From positions 868,001 to 932,000 of the forward strand of contig KQ964249.1 in NCBI GenBank assembly GCA_001566295.1: DNA of 64,000 bases. Reading direction: 5' to 3'. Every line of letters begins with the position of its first letter. Within the stretch, counting starts at the first letter, position 1. The notes under the pieces are model-generated. The model was not told the origin of the DNA and ran no database searches. It saw only the letters and a program-made list of their open reading frames with translations. The position numbers and the translations under genes were made by a program. Below, in pieces: positions 1 through 10,684 of the stretch. The stretch comes from Microdochium bolleyi. Lineage: Eukaryota; Ascomycota; Sordariomycetes; Xylariales; Microdochiaceae.

Positions 1-1410
1 AGAATTGGCCGTCATGCTTTAGCAGCAAATAATACGAACCAAAGGTGACCGCCATGAGCCCCAGAGTTGCTACAACGAAGATCCATATCATGGAGGACCC
101 AACCATGCCGCCACTGGCCTCGTCATAGTCGAAGAAGTTCATGCCGAAAAAGGACGCCACAAACGAGGCGGGCAGATATAGCAATGTCAGCATGGTGATG
201 AATACTGCCGATTTGTTGAGCTGGAGCATCGTGCCATTCTGCTCTTTGGCCACAACCTGATCGCGGAAGGACAGCGTATCTGACAAGAGTTCTGCAGTGG
301 CATGAATTCTTCTTTGCAGATAGTCAGCGTTGCGCGAATTGGCGAAGCAGTGTCGCCTCAAATTCCGAAAATTGGCCAGTGACTGTGTGGTGTTATTTCC
401 GTTGCGTGCATGCGACGCTTCGCTGAAGGAAGACTGGAGTTCTTCCAAGATCTCTGCTCCATGAGCAAGCATGGCCGGCATTTGTAGGAAACGGTTGTGA
501 AGGCTGACTAGCACGCTAAGCTGGTCGTATCCCAGGCGTAAAGGCTGATCTATGTACGTGGAGAAGGTTGTACCGGACTGTCGTCTTGTCAGAATCGAGG
601 AGTGGCAGTATGTCGAGTGTGATACTCACGATCGGCAGGAACGTAAGCTCTTCGGATGCGATATACTCTCTCCAAGAGGGATAGTACGTGGAGAAAAGCA
701 GTTCGTGTAGCCTCTTTGCCGCATCGCTGGCCTGACCTTTCTGAGTTGTCAGGTAGTTCTCCGCATTTTCTTGAAACCTTGAGTTGGGCACCGGGCTGAT
801 GAGAACGAAGACGTTTTGCGATGTCTGCGCGTTGTATGCGTGACACACGCCACTCTGTCGAATTGCCCACTTCCCATCAGACTGCTTGTATTCCGGATAG
901 CGCACAGTGTAGGCATATTCTGTTCTCATTCGTCAGCAAGTGCGGGAGCGCGATGGCGTATTCTTGGATCTGACCTGTGACTTCGCCCAGGGTGTTTTGA
1001 GAAAATGGGATGGAGTAGGCCTCTTCTGTGGCCAGACTCCGATTGTAGAAACACGAGGGCAGGTTCAGGAATTCCCGACTCAGATGATGCTCGGAAGCGA
1101 TGCGCTGGAGCATGGGCTGAGTGATCTGCAAAGGTCGCCAGGAGTTCTTCTGGCTTATTGATCTATGTGCATGACAAGCAGTCGTCAGGCAAGACTGTCC
1201 AGATAGTGGCGAGTTGGCAAAGCTGAGGGCCTACATGAAGCGATTCTTATACAGCTGGTGATCTGGCTGCTCGAGATAGTGATTGAGATCTTCGAGGGTC
1301 GAGAAGTGGCGGGATCGTGAGCCTGGCCGTGATGTCTCCCCAACTTGCTCAAATGTGTCGATGAGCCTGACTGGTGTGTCGACATGCTGGACAAAGCATT
1401 TGCTGTTCAT
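1..1410 (-). CDS. CorA-like Mg2+ transporter family protein (3' end outside window)
   Basis: Fungal member of the CorA-like metal-ion transporter group, a membrane channel-type transporter for divalent cations. I read four exons: 1235..1410, 975..1162, 630..919 and 1..577. The phases agree across introns 1163..1234, 920..974 and 578..629, and two of these have a clear CTGAC branch site. The N-terminal cytosolic part contains the run EYKQSDGKWAIRQSG and the segment LLFSTYYPSWREY, both familiar in these fungal proteins. A helical stretch follows, then TM1 ending in FFGMNFF, the GMN signature of the pore loop, then a second TM (MIWIFVVATLGLMAV). The reading frame runs off the left edge at the end of TM2, so only a short C-terminal tail is missing. 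The start at 1410 has a good context (CACAATG). The family is clear from the GMN motif; the transported ion is inferred. Confidence 0.8.
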
Positions 1411-1798
1411 TGTGGCCGCGAGGAAGGTGGAGAGGCATGAAGCGTGGTTGAATGTGTTGTGCTTTCAGGTATGGGAGGTTGTTTTATGGCACGAGAGGGG
1501 AGGGGCAGTGCTGTTGCGGCGAAGGGCTCTGCTCAAGGTGCAAGCGGAGTGGCCGTGGTGTGACAGACCCCTGGTCGAGAGTGGCTGAGACTGAGGAGTG
1601 ACAGCCCGGGAGTCTGCCCAACGCCGGAATGTGCACACGCTCAGGTCAGGCTGCCTTGGGCGGGTGAGTGCTTGTGTCACCAGTGGTAGATGGAAGGCCC
1701 CAGGCTCTCAATCTCTAGCATCACTGACGACCTTTATTAGTCATCGCTTGGCCAGGCGACGCAAGCCAGGACGGCGGGACGGAGGCACGCCGGGGATC
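1411..1798. other. intergenic stretch
   Basis: This lies between the CorA-like gene start and the 3' end of the next minus-strand gene. I see no convincing coding exon; it probably holds the promoter of the transporter gene and the 3' UTR of the small gene. Confidence 0.4.
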
Positions 1799-2146
1799 TT
1801 ACTCAAGGTCCTCCTGCACGACATTGTTAGTCGCGAATATTGGTTCGGAAGACGTTTGGGAGCTGCTTGGCAGACTTACATCGGGCACCCTCTCCGGAGC
1901 TTTGAAGCACCACTGGTCATCCTTCATCTGCAGTTCCGCGTGGTTAGCGCTGCCCTGGTGCATGTCTGTTGGTAGTGATGATGGTGAGCTTGCCTCGATG
2001 CAGAAGTCCTGGATCGGAATGCCCTGGAACTTCTCTTTGAGCAGCCTCTCGAGCTTCTTGCGGGGGAGATAGCGGGCAGTGGTGTTTTGGACGACGCTGG
2101 CGGGTGCCGCCGCGTGGGTGCTGGTGGACGAGCCTCGTCGCGACAT
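1799..2146 (-). CDS. small hypothetical protein, two exons
   Basis: I do not recognise this protein. It starts at 2146 (MSRRGSSTST), has a basic helical segment (YLPRKKLERLLKEKF) followed by GIPIQDFCIE, and ends in an acidic tail. Exon 1 is 1880..2146. A textbook intron follows at 1814..1879, with a GTAAGT donor, a GACTAAC branch site and a GTGCAG acceptor. A 15-nt last exon (1799..1813) encodes EDLE plus stop, giving about 93 residues. The clean intron right at the end of the frame is the main evidence that this is a real gene. No signal peptide or membrane segment is seen. Confidence 0.55.
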   Translation of the reverse strand: MSRRGSSTSTHAAAPASVVQNTTARYLPRKKLERLLKEKFQGIPIQDFCIEASSPSSLPTDMHQGSANHAELQMKDDQWCFKAPERVPDVSLPSSSQTSSEPIFATNNVVQEDLE

Positions 2147-2659
2147 GGATGCTGGTGCTGATGTGCTGGGCCTGGGGGTGGAACAGTGTCGAGCCGAGGA
2201 GGAGCTTGATGCAGGGAACGATGCTGCTTAAGAGGGTGGGATTGTGGTGCTGCCTGCGCGGTGGACGCCTGCCGCATCTCGCAACGAGCTTCACGTGCCG
2301 GTGCAGGAGGGGGGCAGGCGGCCCCAGGCTCCCGACCCGAGTCGCCGAGCACGCCGCAGTGTCCAGGTTAGTGGACAGTGGATGGTGATCTGGCAACTTG
2401 CCCACGGCCGAGGTCGCAATCAGAATGGAGAATCACCAAGCGACTTCCGGGGCTGGGTTGCCGGTGAATCATACACTCACGGACTCATACACTATAGAGA
2501 CAAATGGCAGAGAGCACAAGCGTGCTAACAGTGAGTGGCGCCTGGCTGGCGCTCGCTGGACCAGTGCGGGAGTCCCCGTTGCTGGCCAGGTCCGCATTTT
2601 AGGCTCGTGGGGGTCGCGCCTCCCTCAACGCTGTCGAGCTGCCACGGTCCACTTGTCTT

Positions 2660-2702
2660 CCCTACCTTACTTAACCCTAGGGTCCCCTGAGGTAAGGTAG
2701 GG
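2660..2702. repeat. 11-bp perfect inverted repeat, CCCTACCTTAC / GTAAGGTAGGG
   Basis: The arms are 2660..2670 and 2692..2702 with a 21-bp spacer that itself contains CCCTAGGG. Palindromes built on CTACCTTAC are, from memory, common dispersed motifs in some ascomycete genomes. Here it lies in a divergent intergenic region and could be a cruciform or a relic of a short palindromic element. Confidence 0.7.
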
Positions 2703-2718
2703 CTTCGCGGGGGCGAAG
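2703..2718. repeat. perfect hairpin CTTCGC-GGGG-GCGAAG
   Basis: A six-base-pair stem with a GGGG loop, directly abutting the right arm of the preceding inverted repeat. It is not followed by a T-run, so there is no reason to call it a terminator. Confidence 0.6.
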
Positions 2719-3360
2719 TGGAATATCTTCGTTCATGTCCAGTCTTGCCAGTCGTCACCATCACCAGTTGCGAGTGTCTGCTGGACACCGGCGTCCCAAG
2801 CTCGACTCTGCCGATATCGATCCAGATCATGGGGCACTCCCAAGACGAAGGACACATCGCACGCCCCGCCCCCAACGATGCCTGTTGTGCGACTGCCACT
2901 TCATCCACTTCCAGGGCTCCGAGTCTGACATGACACTCCACCCAAGCCGTGTCTACGCTGCTAGCTTGTCATTTCCTTTCCTCCTGCCCTCAGAGGACAC
3001 CCACCCAGTCGAGGCCACCACGCCCTCCAGCCTTACCATCCGTCACCGAACGAATACTGGGGCACGTGCCACCAATGGCAAAGGCGACGCCTGCCGTGGG
3101 GAGCTTGGCTGCTCCAGGTGGCTGGCCACTGGTCGCACCGAGCCAGGGTCCGCGCCCGCTGTCCTGGTGGTGGCTATGCGAGCGAATGCGACCCCCTGTG
3201 CATGCAGGCTTCAGATGAGAAGTTCAGCTTGCGGCTCGCAGGCTCCGCGAGCAGGCGCCGTCCCTGCTCGTCCGGGATCTTGCTCCCCAGGTTTGATCTG
3301 GACTGGACCCTGTGAGATACGGAGGATTGTGCTTCTTCGACCTTCGTCTGACTCGAGCCC

Positions 3361-6259
3361 ATGACCAAACGCATCCCTGTGGCTCACCGATTCGAGTCCG
3401 AACTGCCGCATCGCCAGCTCAGCGACATGCACGGAGACGATACCCAGCAGAGCTTCGACTGGGTCCCGGAATGGCTCCCGAGGTTTCAGCTCGCTCCTGC
3501 AGCAGACTCTCCAGGCAATGTCGAAAATGAGCACTTTCCACCAGGGCATGTCATCAGCACGACGCGCTTCGAGCAACATGAGCTTCAATCAAGCACCATT
3601 CCCAGCCAGCAGACACAGTCGCTGTCACCGAGCAGCGCTGGGCCTGCGCGAGGTTCGGTCAGCTCACATGAGAGCGTCAGCAACGATTTTCTGCTGCCCG
3701 GGCCGGAGAGGGGGGCGCATGCATCGTCGGCAAGTGGAGCGACTTCGACTCATACGCCCAACACCTCTATCGGGCCAGAGTATGAGTCGTCCGGCACGGC
3801 CGTTCGTTCGGGCAATGTGAAAACTGTGGTCGTATTGCCGAACCCAGAACGGACAGTCAAACGCGAGCTTCGCAGTAGCCACCTATTCGTGAGTACCCGA
3901 CGCGGGAACACCTTCACTGTTCACTCCACGACCCGATCCATCTAACACATACCGCAGATGATCACAATAAATGCCACACTTGGAGTGGGTCTTTACTGGA
4001 AGAGTGGTTTGGTTCTACACCTCGGGGGCCCTCTCATAGTCCTCATTTCATTCCTGGTGGTCGGACTCTTGGCCTGGGCGGTCATGCAATGCATCACCGA
4101 AATGCTGTGCATCTGGCCTGTGCCTGGCGCTCTTTCCGTCTACGTCAGCGAGTTTGTCGACGTGGAGCTCGGAATTGCAGTGGGTATCACGTATTGGTAA
4201 GGCTTCAGCTTTGCCACGAAATCTACTTACGAATCATCGATGAGATGACTACGAACACAGCCACGAAGGAAAGCTCGCTGACCTCATTATGGCAGGTTTA
4301 CCTACTCTGTGGCCTTTGCTGCTATTGTTGTGACTGCTGCTTCCGAGGTCCATTATTGGACTGATTCTAGCCCCACGATAGATGGCATCGTTATGTTCAC
4401 AATCATACCCCTCGCTCTGACTCTTCTTAATACCTTTGAAGTCAAGGCAAGTCACTTACCGTGTAGCCCACAGCGACGACGTGTCAATTAACGACCTCGT
4501 ATAGATTTACGGGTGGTTCGAGCTCCTGACCGGATCCATCAAAGTCATATTCCTCGTAATCATAGTAACGTTCTTGCTGGCGATTAGCTTCAAGGGTGAA
4601 TATTCGGCTCTTGCAATCATGAGACCAAGGACTAATTCATAGCAGCTAATGGGTCGCCTGGCGCACAAGTGTCCTGTGAGTCTACCTTCATCCTAGCTTT
4701 CAATCACTAGGCAAACCCTACTGACAACCCACAATCGAGAAGATTGGGCCAACCCCTTGAATTCCTACGACAAACAAGCTGCTCCAAACTGGTTTGTCGC
4801 ACTCTTGTAAGTCACATATCCCGAAACTGTTTGTTCAAATTGACTGATAATATTTGTGTTTCAGATTGTCGATCTCCACAGTAGCGTGGTCCTACGTTGG
4901 TGTTGAAATCGTGGCCGCATCCGCATTAGAAGTCAGGCCGCCGAAGCACGTGGGCCGCAGCTCAACAGCCTTGTCCCGACGGTCCGAGGCGTCGTTGCTG
5001 ATTGGAAAGACTGTTCGCTGGTCATCGATATGGATTCCAGTGCTGGTCTGTTTCGCGTACACACTGAGTGGAGTGTTAGTCACTCTCAATATTCCCCGAG
5101 ATGATTGTTCGCTTCCACGGTTCAGCTGGTCTGTCGACAAAGCGTGCGAGGAACAAGAACCAAAGTCCCGTACAAGCAGTGCATTCGTCACCATAGCCGA
5201 GAGGTCTGGCATACCATATCTCGGAACTGTCTTCAACATCTTCCTTCTGTTCACGGCCTTGACGTGTGCCATGACGAACCTGTATGTTGCGTCGCGCAGC
5301 ATGTTTGGCCTGGCAAGCCGTCTGGACAGGGGCCCCGGACAGCCACTCGTGTTGAGGATACTGGCATGGTTTGGCAAGACAAATCGCCACAAAGTCCCGA
5401 TGCGTGCGATGATATTCTCTTCGCTGGCTTTTATCTGGGTTCCTTTGCTTTACCTCAAAGAGAATGGGGCATCTAGCCCCATCGCTGTTGTGAGTGACAT
5501 GTCTCATCGAAACTTGACGAAATTGTGCACAGAATTCGGCTGACGGCAGACTCCGTGATTTCAGTTCGTTGAGGTTCTAGGGAACATGGGAACTGTCGGT
5601 GTGTTCATCGTCTGGGCATGCGAGTGCTTGGCCTTCCTAAGATTCTATTACTGGTAAGTGCTACTTGGACCTGCCGCATTAACCTCACTCGAGGCTGCTA
5701 TTGAACTGGAGCTGCAGCCTACGTCGTATTGTCTTCGAAAGCGAACCAATCTCCAAGCTTAACCTGCTCCTGACACCTCTTAAAGCATGAAACGACACCA
5801 ACATGCCCTAGAGCTGGCCAAGGTCTCCCAGGTGCGCCGATGGGACTACAAAAATGACGACTACCCCTATCGTAGCCATGGCCAGCCGTTTACTGCATAC
5901 ATGGGCCTTGCCGGATGCCTATTCTTGCTCCTTGTATGCAACATCGCATATTTCTGGGCCTTCCACCTCGAACCGTTCCTCTCGAGTTATCTCATTGTAA
6001 GTGGCCTGTATCTCTACTGCAATAGACACACTCGTCACGACGCCTCGATATTTTTCCAAAATTCTGGGCCTTGTCGTCATCATTTTTCGAGTTGGCTAAC
6101 CTCTATGATCATAAACAACAGGTCTTCGTGTTTCTCCTCATCTGGGCTACCCTCAAGCTCTTCCGTGGTGCCAGATGGGCCCTTGTCGACCTTTCCGACG
6201 CAAAACGCGTAGTGCAGAAGATGAAGAATCTCCACGATCTACGCCAGGGTGCAATGTAG
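3361..6259 (+). CDS. amino-acid permease (APC superfamily, fungal AAT/YAT type)
   Basis: Plasma-membrane amino-acid/proton symporter of the yeast amino-acid transporter type. Exons: 3361..3888, 3958..4196, 4296..4446, 4505..4595, 4646..4675, 4743..4806, 4865..5489, 5565..5653, 5786..5996 and 6122..6259. All phases agree, giving 721 residues. The first exon is a long Ser/Thr-rich cytosolic N-terminus of about 176 residues. Transmembrane segments begin with ATLGVGLYW, the counterpart of the family's G(T/A)xG helix, followed by GALSVYVSEFVD, WSYVGVEIVAASALE and the conserved C-terminal loop ending YPYRSHGQPF. The intron at 4447..4504 starts with GCAAGT, a GC-AG intron. One exon is only 30 nt. 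The substrate cannot be told from sequence. The family assignment is firm; the exact start is less so. Confidence 0.88.
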
Positions 6260-6591
6260 CTTGGAAAGAACCCCTTTAGAAGCGGAGGCATCATGGTGGA
6301 GTTTGAATATCGCCTAGAGGTCCATGACTGTTGCTCCTTTGACCTAGACATGCAATTTGCTTGTGATTCTTCGCTTGCTATTCCCCTTCCGAGTGATGAC
6401 GATGTTGCTCTTGCTTTTGTGGACAATTTGCGCGTCTGGCTATCGCCATTTGTCCCAAGTACGCCGTGTATGTGGTCGACACCTCCTGCTCGCATCTCTT
6501 GGTGATTCAATGGTATTTGTACAAGCAAGCCCGCCTTGCCATCCTCTCCTCTGATTTCTCTTCTCCCAGAAAGACAGTGGGCTCCTCGCCT
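6260..6591. other. convergent 3' intergenic stretch
   Basis: This separates the 3' ends of the permease and TMA20. I see nothing coding; it is expected to hold both 3' UTRs. Confidence 0.5.
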
Positions 6592-7410
6592 CTAGTCAGT
6601 CGCGAGCTTCCACAGCCCGTCGCCCAGGAAATGGGCCTCCTCCACGACGGGGCCCTTACCCTTCTCCTTGACCTCCCTAGTGGCCGCGACCAGCAGTCCG
6701 ACCGCGCACGCCTCCGTCTTGCCCTCAGCCCGGATCACCACCGGCTCGCCCTTCTCCAGCTCCCGCGACCACCTCTCGTCCTCATCCAGCTTATCCTCCA
6801 GCCCGGGGCCCGTGCCCGCGGGGGGCCCATCATCACGCGGCAGCCGCCCGCCCGCGCTCGTCAGCCCGGGGGCCATCAGCGTCGCGCCGGACAGCACGAA
6901 GCGGATCGCGCCGCGGTCGATGCGTATGCTCGGGAACGCGGCGGGGAAGCGGTGGACGAGCTTGAGGTGCGGGAGCAGGGTGTTGCTGTCCTGCTGGAAG
7001 AACAACGGCGCGTTGTCCATGACGTACAGCGTGCAGCGGTCGGGGAGCTTCATGGCCTCCAGCGAGCCCTTTTTGGGCATCACCTCGTCAATGTGCGCCT
7101 CCAGTAGCGGGTAGCTGGCCAGCAGGGAGTTTCGGAGCGAGCGCTGGACGGAGGACTTGAGCTTTTGCTTGGGGGAGGCTTGGAGGCTGCAAGAGACGAT
7201 GCGCATGAGTGCGCGATGTTAGCTTTTGAACGGAAATTCGCTTCGCGGAAGAAAAGCTGGGAGGGGAGGAACAGGCAGGCAGGAGCTGGTATGGCGCATC
7301 GCTGTGGGGAAGCTCTGTTTTCGCCATCATGAGAGAGCAAGACTGGTGATGGCTGAGGAGGCTTGTTTCGTACGGTCCGTGGAAAGTTGTACTGACTCTT
7401 TCTTGAACAT
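6592..7410 (-). CDS. TMA20: translation machinery-associated protein 20 (MCT-1 homologue)
   Basis: Ribosome-associated PUA-domain protein. In yeast and human its homologue (Tma20/MCT-1) pairs with Tma22/DENR in 40S recycling and re-initiation. Exon 1 is only 14 nt (7397..7410, MFKK plus two bases). An intron of 210 bp (7187..7396, donor GTCAGT, branch GCTAAC, acceptor TTGCAG) separates it from exon 2 (6592..7186). The junction gives MFKKDLQASPKQKLKSS, which fits the family N-terminus; starting inside exon 2 would lose it. Family hallmarks include IDEVMPKKGSLEAMKL, IDRGAIRFVLSGATLMAPGL (start of the PUA domain) and the C-terminal FLGDGLWKL. Length is 202 residues, slightly over the usual 180. 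An acidic insert of about 25 residues (GPGLEDKLDEDERWS) sits within the PUA domain. Confidence 0.9.
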
Positions 7411-7962
7411 GCTGGGCAAACGAATTGATGGCACAGCCTTCGGCCGTGTCCCTTTCCCCTATGTGTGTCCTTCCGAATATTGAGTGCTGTGTCGTGGGAG
7501 AGCGGGGTTGTCGCTTTCGCGTGGTTCGCAGGCTTGAGACGCGTCGTGGTTTCTGGCGAAGGCAAGTGCTCTAATATGGCGGGGTGGTCCTGGGAGACAT
7601 TGCGACGATGGGCAGGCTTTTGGAGGGGTAGTGCCCGCCGTTGGCCGTTATCGCTGATCGATAAGAGAGAGCCACCGGCCGCTAGTGGGGTCCCGCGGCC
7701 GGTCGGAGCGGAGCGGGCGGGGCCACGGCGCCGAGGGGTTTAGTCGTGGCCGTGAGGTATTGAGGGAGGCAACACACGAAGAGTGCTTGGGGAGTAGTGC
7801 GGTCCCTTCACGGTCATCAAAGAGAGTGCAGTATTAGGGCAAAATATTACTTGAGTATTTGATATCTTGCTTGCTCAAAGATCTCGTCTACGGTACCCCC
7901 TGCACGCTCCACAGGCCACAGTGGCTGGCTGCTTCAATATCCCCCTCCCGGTCAGCCTGCTC
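7411..7962. other. intergenic region between TMA20 and the first I78 gene
   Basis: About 550 bp holding the TMA20 promoter and the 3' UTR of the neighbouring minus-strand gene. It includes a GC-rich inverted repeat at 7674..7703; no gene is seen. Confidence 0.4.
7674..7703. repeat. 9-bp perfect inverted repeat ACCGGCCGC / GCGGCCGGT
   Basis: The arms are 7674..7682 and 7695..7703 with a 12-bp spacer. Its symmetry and CCGG/CGGCCG core could suit a dimeric binding site (fungal Zn2Cys6 factors bind CGG repeats), but that is inference only. Confidence 0.5.
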
Positions 7963-8279
7963 TCAACCGTGCTGGACGTGGCTGACGGTGCCGTCCTCCT
8001 TGACATGCACATTCAGGCGCTCCGCATAGAAGTCCCGCGTGACGTTGGTCCCTGGCGTGATGATGCGGTGCTGCTCGGGCAGGTCCTTCTTGCAGAAGTT
8101 CTGTTTGTTCATTCGTCAGAGGTTATGCTCAACCTGAGCCAGGGAAAGGAAACGGCGTGCAAGGTACGTACAGTCTCGCTGTGGGCATCATCTGAGACGG
8201 TCTTGCCGACGAGCTTGGCCGACCACTCCTCGTTCGGGTCGTTGGAGCTCGAGGTGACGCCGGGCACGACGAGAGGCAT
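7963..8279 (-). CDS. peptidase inhibitor I78-like protein, copy 1
   Basis: Small (81-residue) intracellular protein of the potato-inhibitor-like I78 group; no signal peptide is present. Exons are 8172..8279 and 7963..8100, with a 71-bp intron in phase 0 (donor GTACGT, branch CTGAC, acceptor ACAG). Key features are EEWSAKLVGKTVSDD in exon 1, then NFCKKDLPEQHRII, which carries the family's central Cys and the following PxxxR-type segment, and RLNVHVKEDGTVSHV at the end. Exon 2 is exactly as long as in copy 2 (138 nt), and the intron interrupts the same codon boundary, so the two are tandem duplicates. The family assignment is from recognition of the motif. Inhibitory activity is unproven for the fungal members. 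Confidence 0.82.
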
Positions 8280-8697
8280 GTTTGCTGACTTGTGGTGGAG
8301 GTATTGTTATTGGTGTTCTTTTTGATATATTGTTTGGAGAGTCAAGATTGCAGATCGGCGAGGCGAGGTTGTACGAGCCGTTCGGTATCCGCAGGTCAAA
8401 TGAGGAGGGCGCTGCGGTGGTCTTATACTGATCAGAAACCGGGACATGGGATGTGAGACGTGGGGCGCGCGGGGAGGGACCCTTGATGACGTAGGCTTGA
8501 CACAGGCAACACTTGCGCACCTGACTGTGCTCCCGCGGCCAGCGGCGGCCTCCTGTCCCGGGATGAATTGTGCACCCGTGTGCCTGATTTGCACACTACG
8601 CAAGGAGGGCATTTTCTTCTTCCGGACTATTATTTCATTGTATTCTGGTGAACTATCGGGGCTCTATCTTCGGATGTTCGTCCAAAGGTCGCACCAA
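8280..8697. other. intergenic region between the two I78 genes
   Basis: This contains the copy 1 promoter (see 8418..8429) and the 3' UTR of copy 2. No further gene is visible. Confidence 0.5.
8418..8429 (-). promoter_or_regulatory. TATA-like promoter core AGTATAAGACCA, copy 1
   Basis: Twelve bases identical to a site upstream of the second I78 gene (9156..9167). It contains TATAAG and lies 139 bp upstream of the copy 1 start codon, against 134 bp for copy 2. Shared sequence at matching distance suggests a TATA box kept after duplication. Confidence 0.6.
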
Positions 8698-9022
8698 TCA
8701 CGAGTGCTCGACTTTGTGGACGGTGCCGTCCTCCTTGACGTGCACGTTCAGGCGGTCGGGCCTGAAGTCCATGGTGACCATGCTGTTGGGCCCGATGACG
8801 CGGTGGTTCTGGGGCAGGTCCTTCTTGCAGAAATTCTGGAGGGGGGTGACACCGTCAGCCACTATGGCCTCTCTGGTAACAGTGGTAGGCGATCACGGGC
8901 CAGGGGAAAGGATTGCTTACGGTCTCGCTGTGGCCATCATCGGAGAGCGTCTTGCCGACGAGCTTGGTTGTCCACAGCTCGGTGGGGTTGTCGGAGTTGG
9001 TGTTGGGGGTGACGAGAGGCAT
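8698..9022 (-). CDS. peptidase inhibitor I78-like protein, copy 2
   Basis: Seventy-nine residues, paralogous to the gene 420 bp downstream. Exons are 8921..9022 and 8698..8835, with an intron at 8836..8920 in phase 0 at the same place as in copy 1. It begins MPLVTPNTNSDNPTELW, then TKLVGKTLSDDGHSET, NFCKKDLPQNHRVIGP and RLNVHVKEDGTVHKV. The C-terminal half is the most conserved between the copies. The N-terminal ten residues and the RII/RVI(x)PG region have diverged (TPGTNVTRDF versus GPNSMVTMDF). Both copies have the same orientation, as expected from tandem duplication. Confidence 0.82.
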
Positions 9023-9155
9023 GTTGGGCGATGCGATGAAGTGTCTGGGGTCGTTGTGTCTGACGTATCGGTAGTGCAGGTTTATTCGGGCAAGTTGGAT
9101 GGTCTTGTACATATGCATGAGAGAATCAAATGGGTGGAGGACGAGCGGGTAGGTA

Positions 9156-9167
9156 TGGTCTTATACT
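9156..9167 (-). promoter_or_regulatory. TATA-like promoter core AGTATAAGACCA, copy 2
   Basis: Identical over 12 bases to 8418..8429 and 134 bp upstream of the copy 2 start codon. A GAAAC and a G-rich run follow at similar spacing in both copies. Confidence 0.6.
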
Positions 9168-9513
9168 CGGAAACAAGGATACGGGCCCGGGAGGGGGGCG
9201 GGCACTTGACGTACTTGGGGCTCGACAAGGCAGGCGCGGCCAGCACCGGCTCCTGCCGAATCAGGCCATGTCGCAGTGTCATGCAGGCAGCCACCACAAT
9301 CTGGCCTCCGGTTTTATCAACATGCCATGCTCTGCTTACACGAACAACGATCAGACCCCAAATGCAGCCAAGCCTATTTAGTCTCGCATCAATGTGGAGG
9401 CCTCGGCTGGCTTGGGCTCGTGCACCCTGAGGCCCTTGTAGTCCTCCAGGGATGAAAACTCCCAGATACTCTACCTTCCGGGTGGTTGTCAGCCTCATAT
9501 AGTTTGCCTTAGT

Positions 9514-9540
9514 TCTCTCACGGTAAAAAGTCGTGAGAGA
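9514..9540. repeat. 9-bp perfect inverted repeat TCTCTCACG / CGTGAGAGA
   Basis: The arms are 9514..9522 and 9532..9540 around an A-rich 9-bp spacer (GTAAAAAGT). Function is unknown. Confidence 0.5.
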
Positions 9541-10684
9541 GATGTACGAGGCCATTCAAGTAGAAAAGCTCGGGTCGAGCACTACCTGACAGCTCATGTC
9601 AAGTGCATCACAACATTGATCCTTCCTGAGCACCATCGGATGACCTCAGAGGTTCAACAAGACTGCGCGGTACACGGGATGCAATAGTGGAATCTCGGAG
9701 CCCCGGCCCGTTCATTTATATGGAACTTGATCACGCATGCTTGCTAACGTTCGTCGCAGCTGACATCAACACCGCCGGGCGAGGCTATTATGCATCATCA
9801 CTTGCCATGACCTATGAAGTCCACAAATGCAGTCAATGGTTTTGCGAAAAGCCACAGCCGCACAACACTTGACTGTCGGGGCGGGCGATCTCCCTGCCAG
9901 GATCACGGCACCGGCCGTGCCGAGGCAGAGGGCGCTCTCCAGCACCAGCTCGTATAGATCCTCCGCGGGATTGTGCGGGGCGGCGAGGAGGTATAGAAGT
10001 ATGAGTGATGCCATCGTCAGCATAGGCGGGCTTGCTGCAACTGCTGTTCCACTAAATAAGTGCCCTACAGGCGTGGCTGAGCCCATTGTTTCCGGGACAA
10101 GGCGATCAGAAGCCGGCAGTGACTCTGGAACAATGAAGTCCTTCTGATTTCGATTGTGTCGTGTCCCACGTGAATGTGGTTTTTTATGCCGTTAGCCACC
10201 ACCCCTACAAAGTCTCACGACAGCGACAGTCGGCTCGATGGACGGCAAGAGCGAGCACTACCACCCACTCCAGGGGATGGTAGACTATGCCGCCAGATAC
10301 AGCTAACCCTCGATCGTACATCTTGCTCAGTCCCAACTGTTATGATAGGCCTATACTTGGCGTTACCGTACTACAGATCCGTTCGTCAATCCCTTGTCCT
10401 CTTGGTCCTTGGTCCCTGAGTTTGAAGCCACAAAGAGGATCAGGACTGCAGGACCCTCCAGGCTGCGGTGCGACGCGGCCGGCTCACTCAGAAGGTCAAC
10501 TTCTAGCTGGAGCTTAAAATTTTGATGAAAGACTTGCCACCAACAAATGTAGAAATCTATCAAAAGCAAGGCAAAAGGAGCGAGACGTGAACATCTGTAG
10601 GCGAGGCATCCAGAACAAATTCTCAGCTTAACCGTGTGGGCGAACTAGTTTGTAACTTCCAATCATAAGGTCATGAAATCCGAC

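Larger units (their letters stand above)
2147..3360. other. intergenic region upstream of the permease
   Basis: About 1.2 kb between two divergently transcribed genes. Long overlapping frames exist on both strands, but none has a recognisable product. The stretch carries an inverted repeat and an adjacent hairpin (see the repeat entries at 2660..2718), and probably both promoters. Confidence 0.4.

Noticed and set aside
5690..5786. An extra small exon in the permease (LRRIVFESE)
   Set aside because: Its frame runs into TGA and cannot be joined in phase. A single 132-bp intron to 5785 joins cleanly and fits the family.
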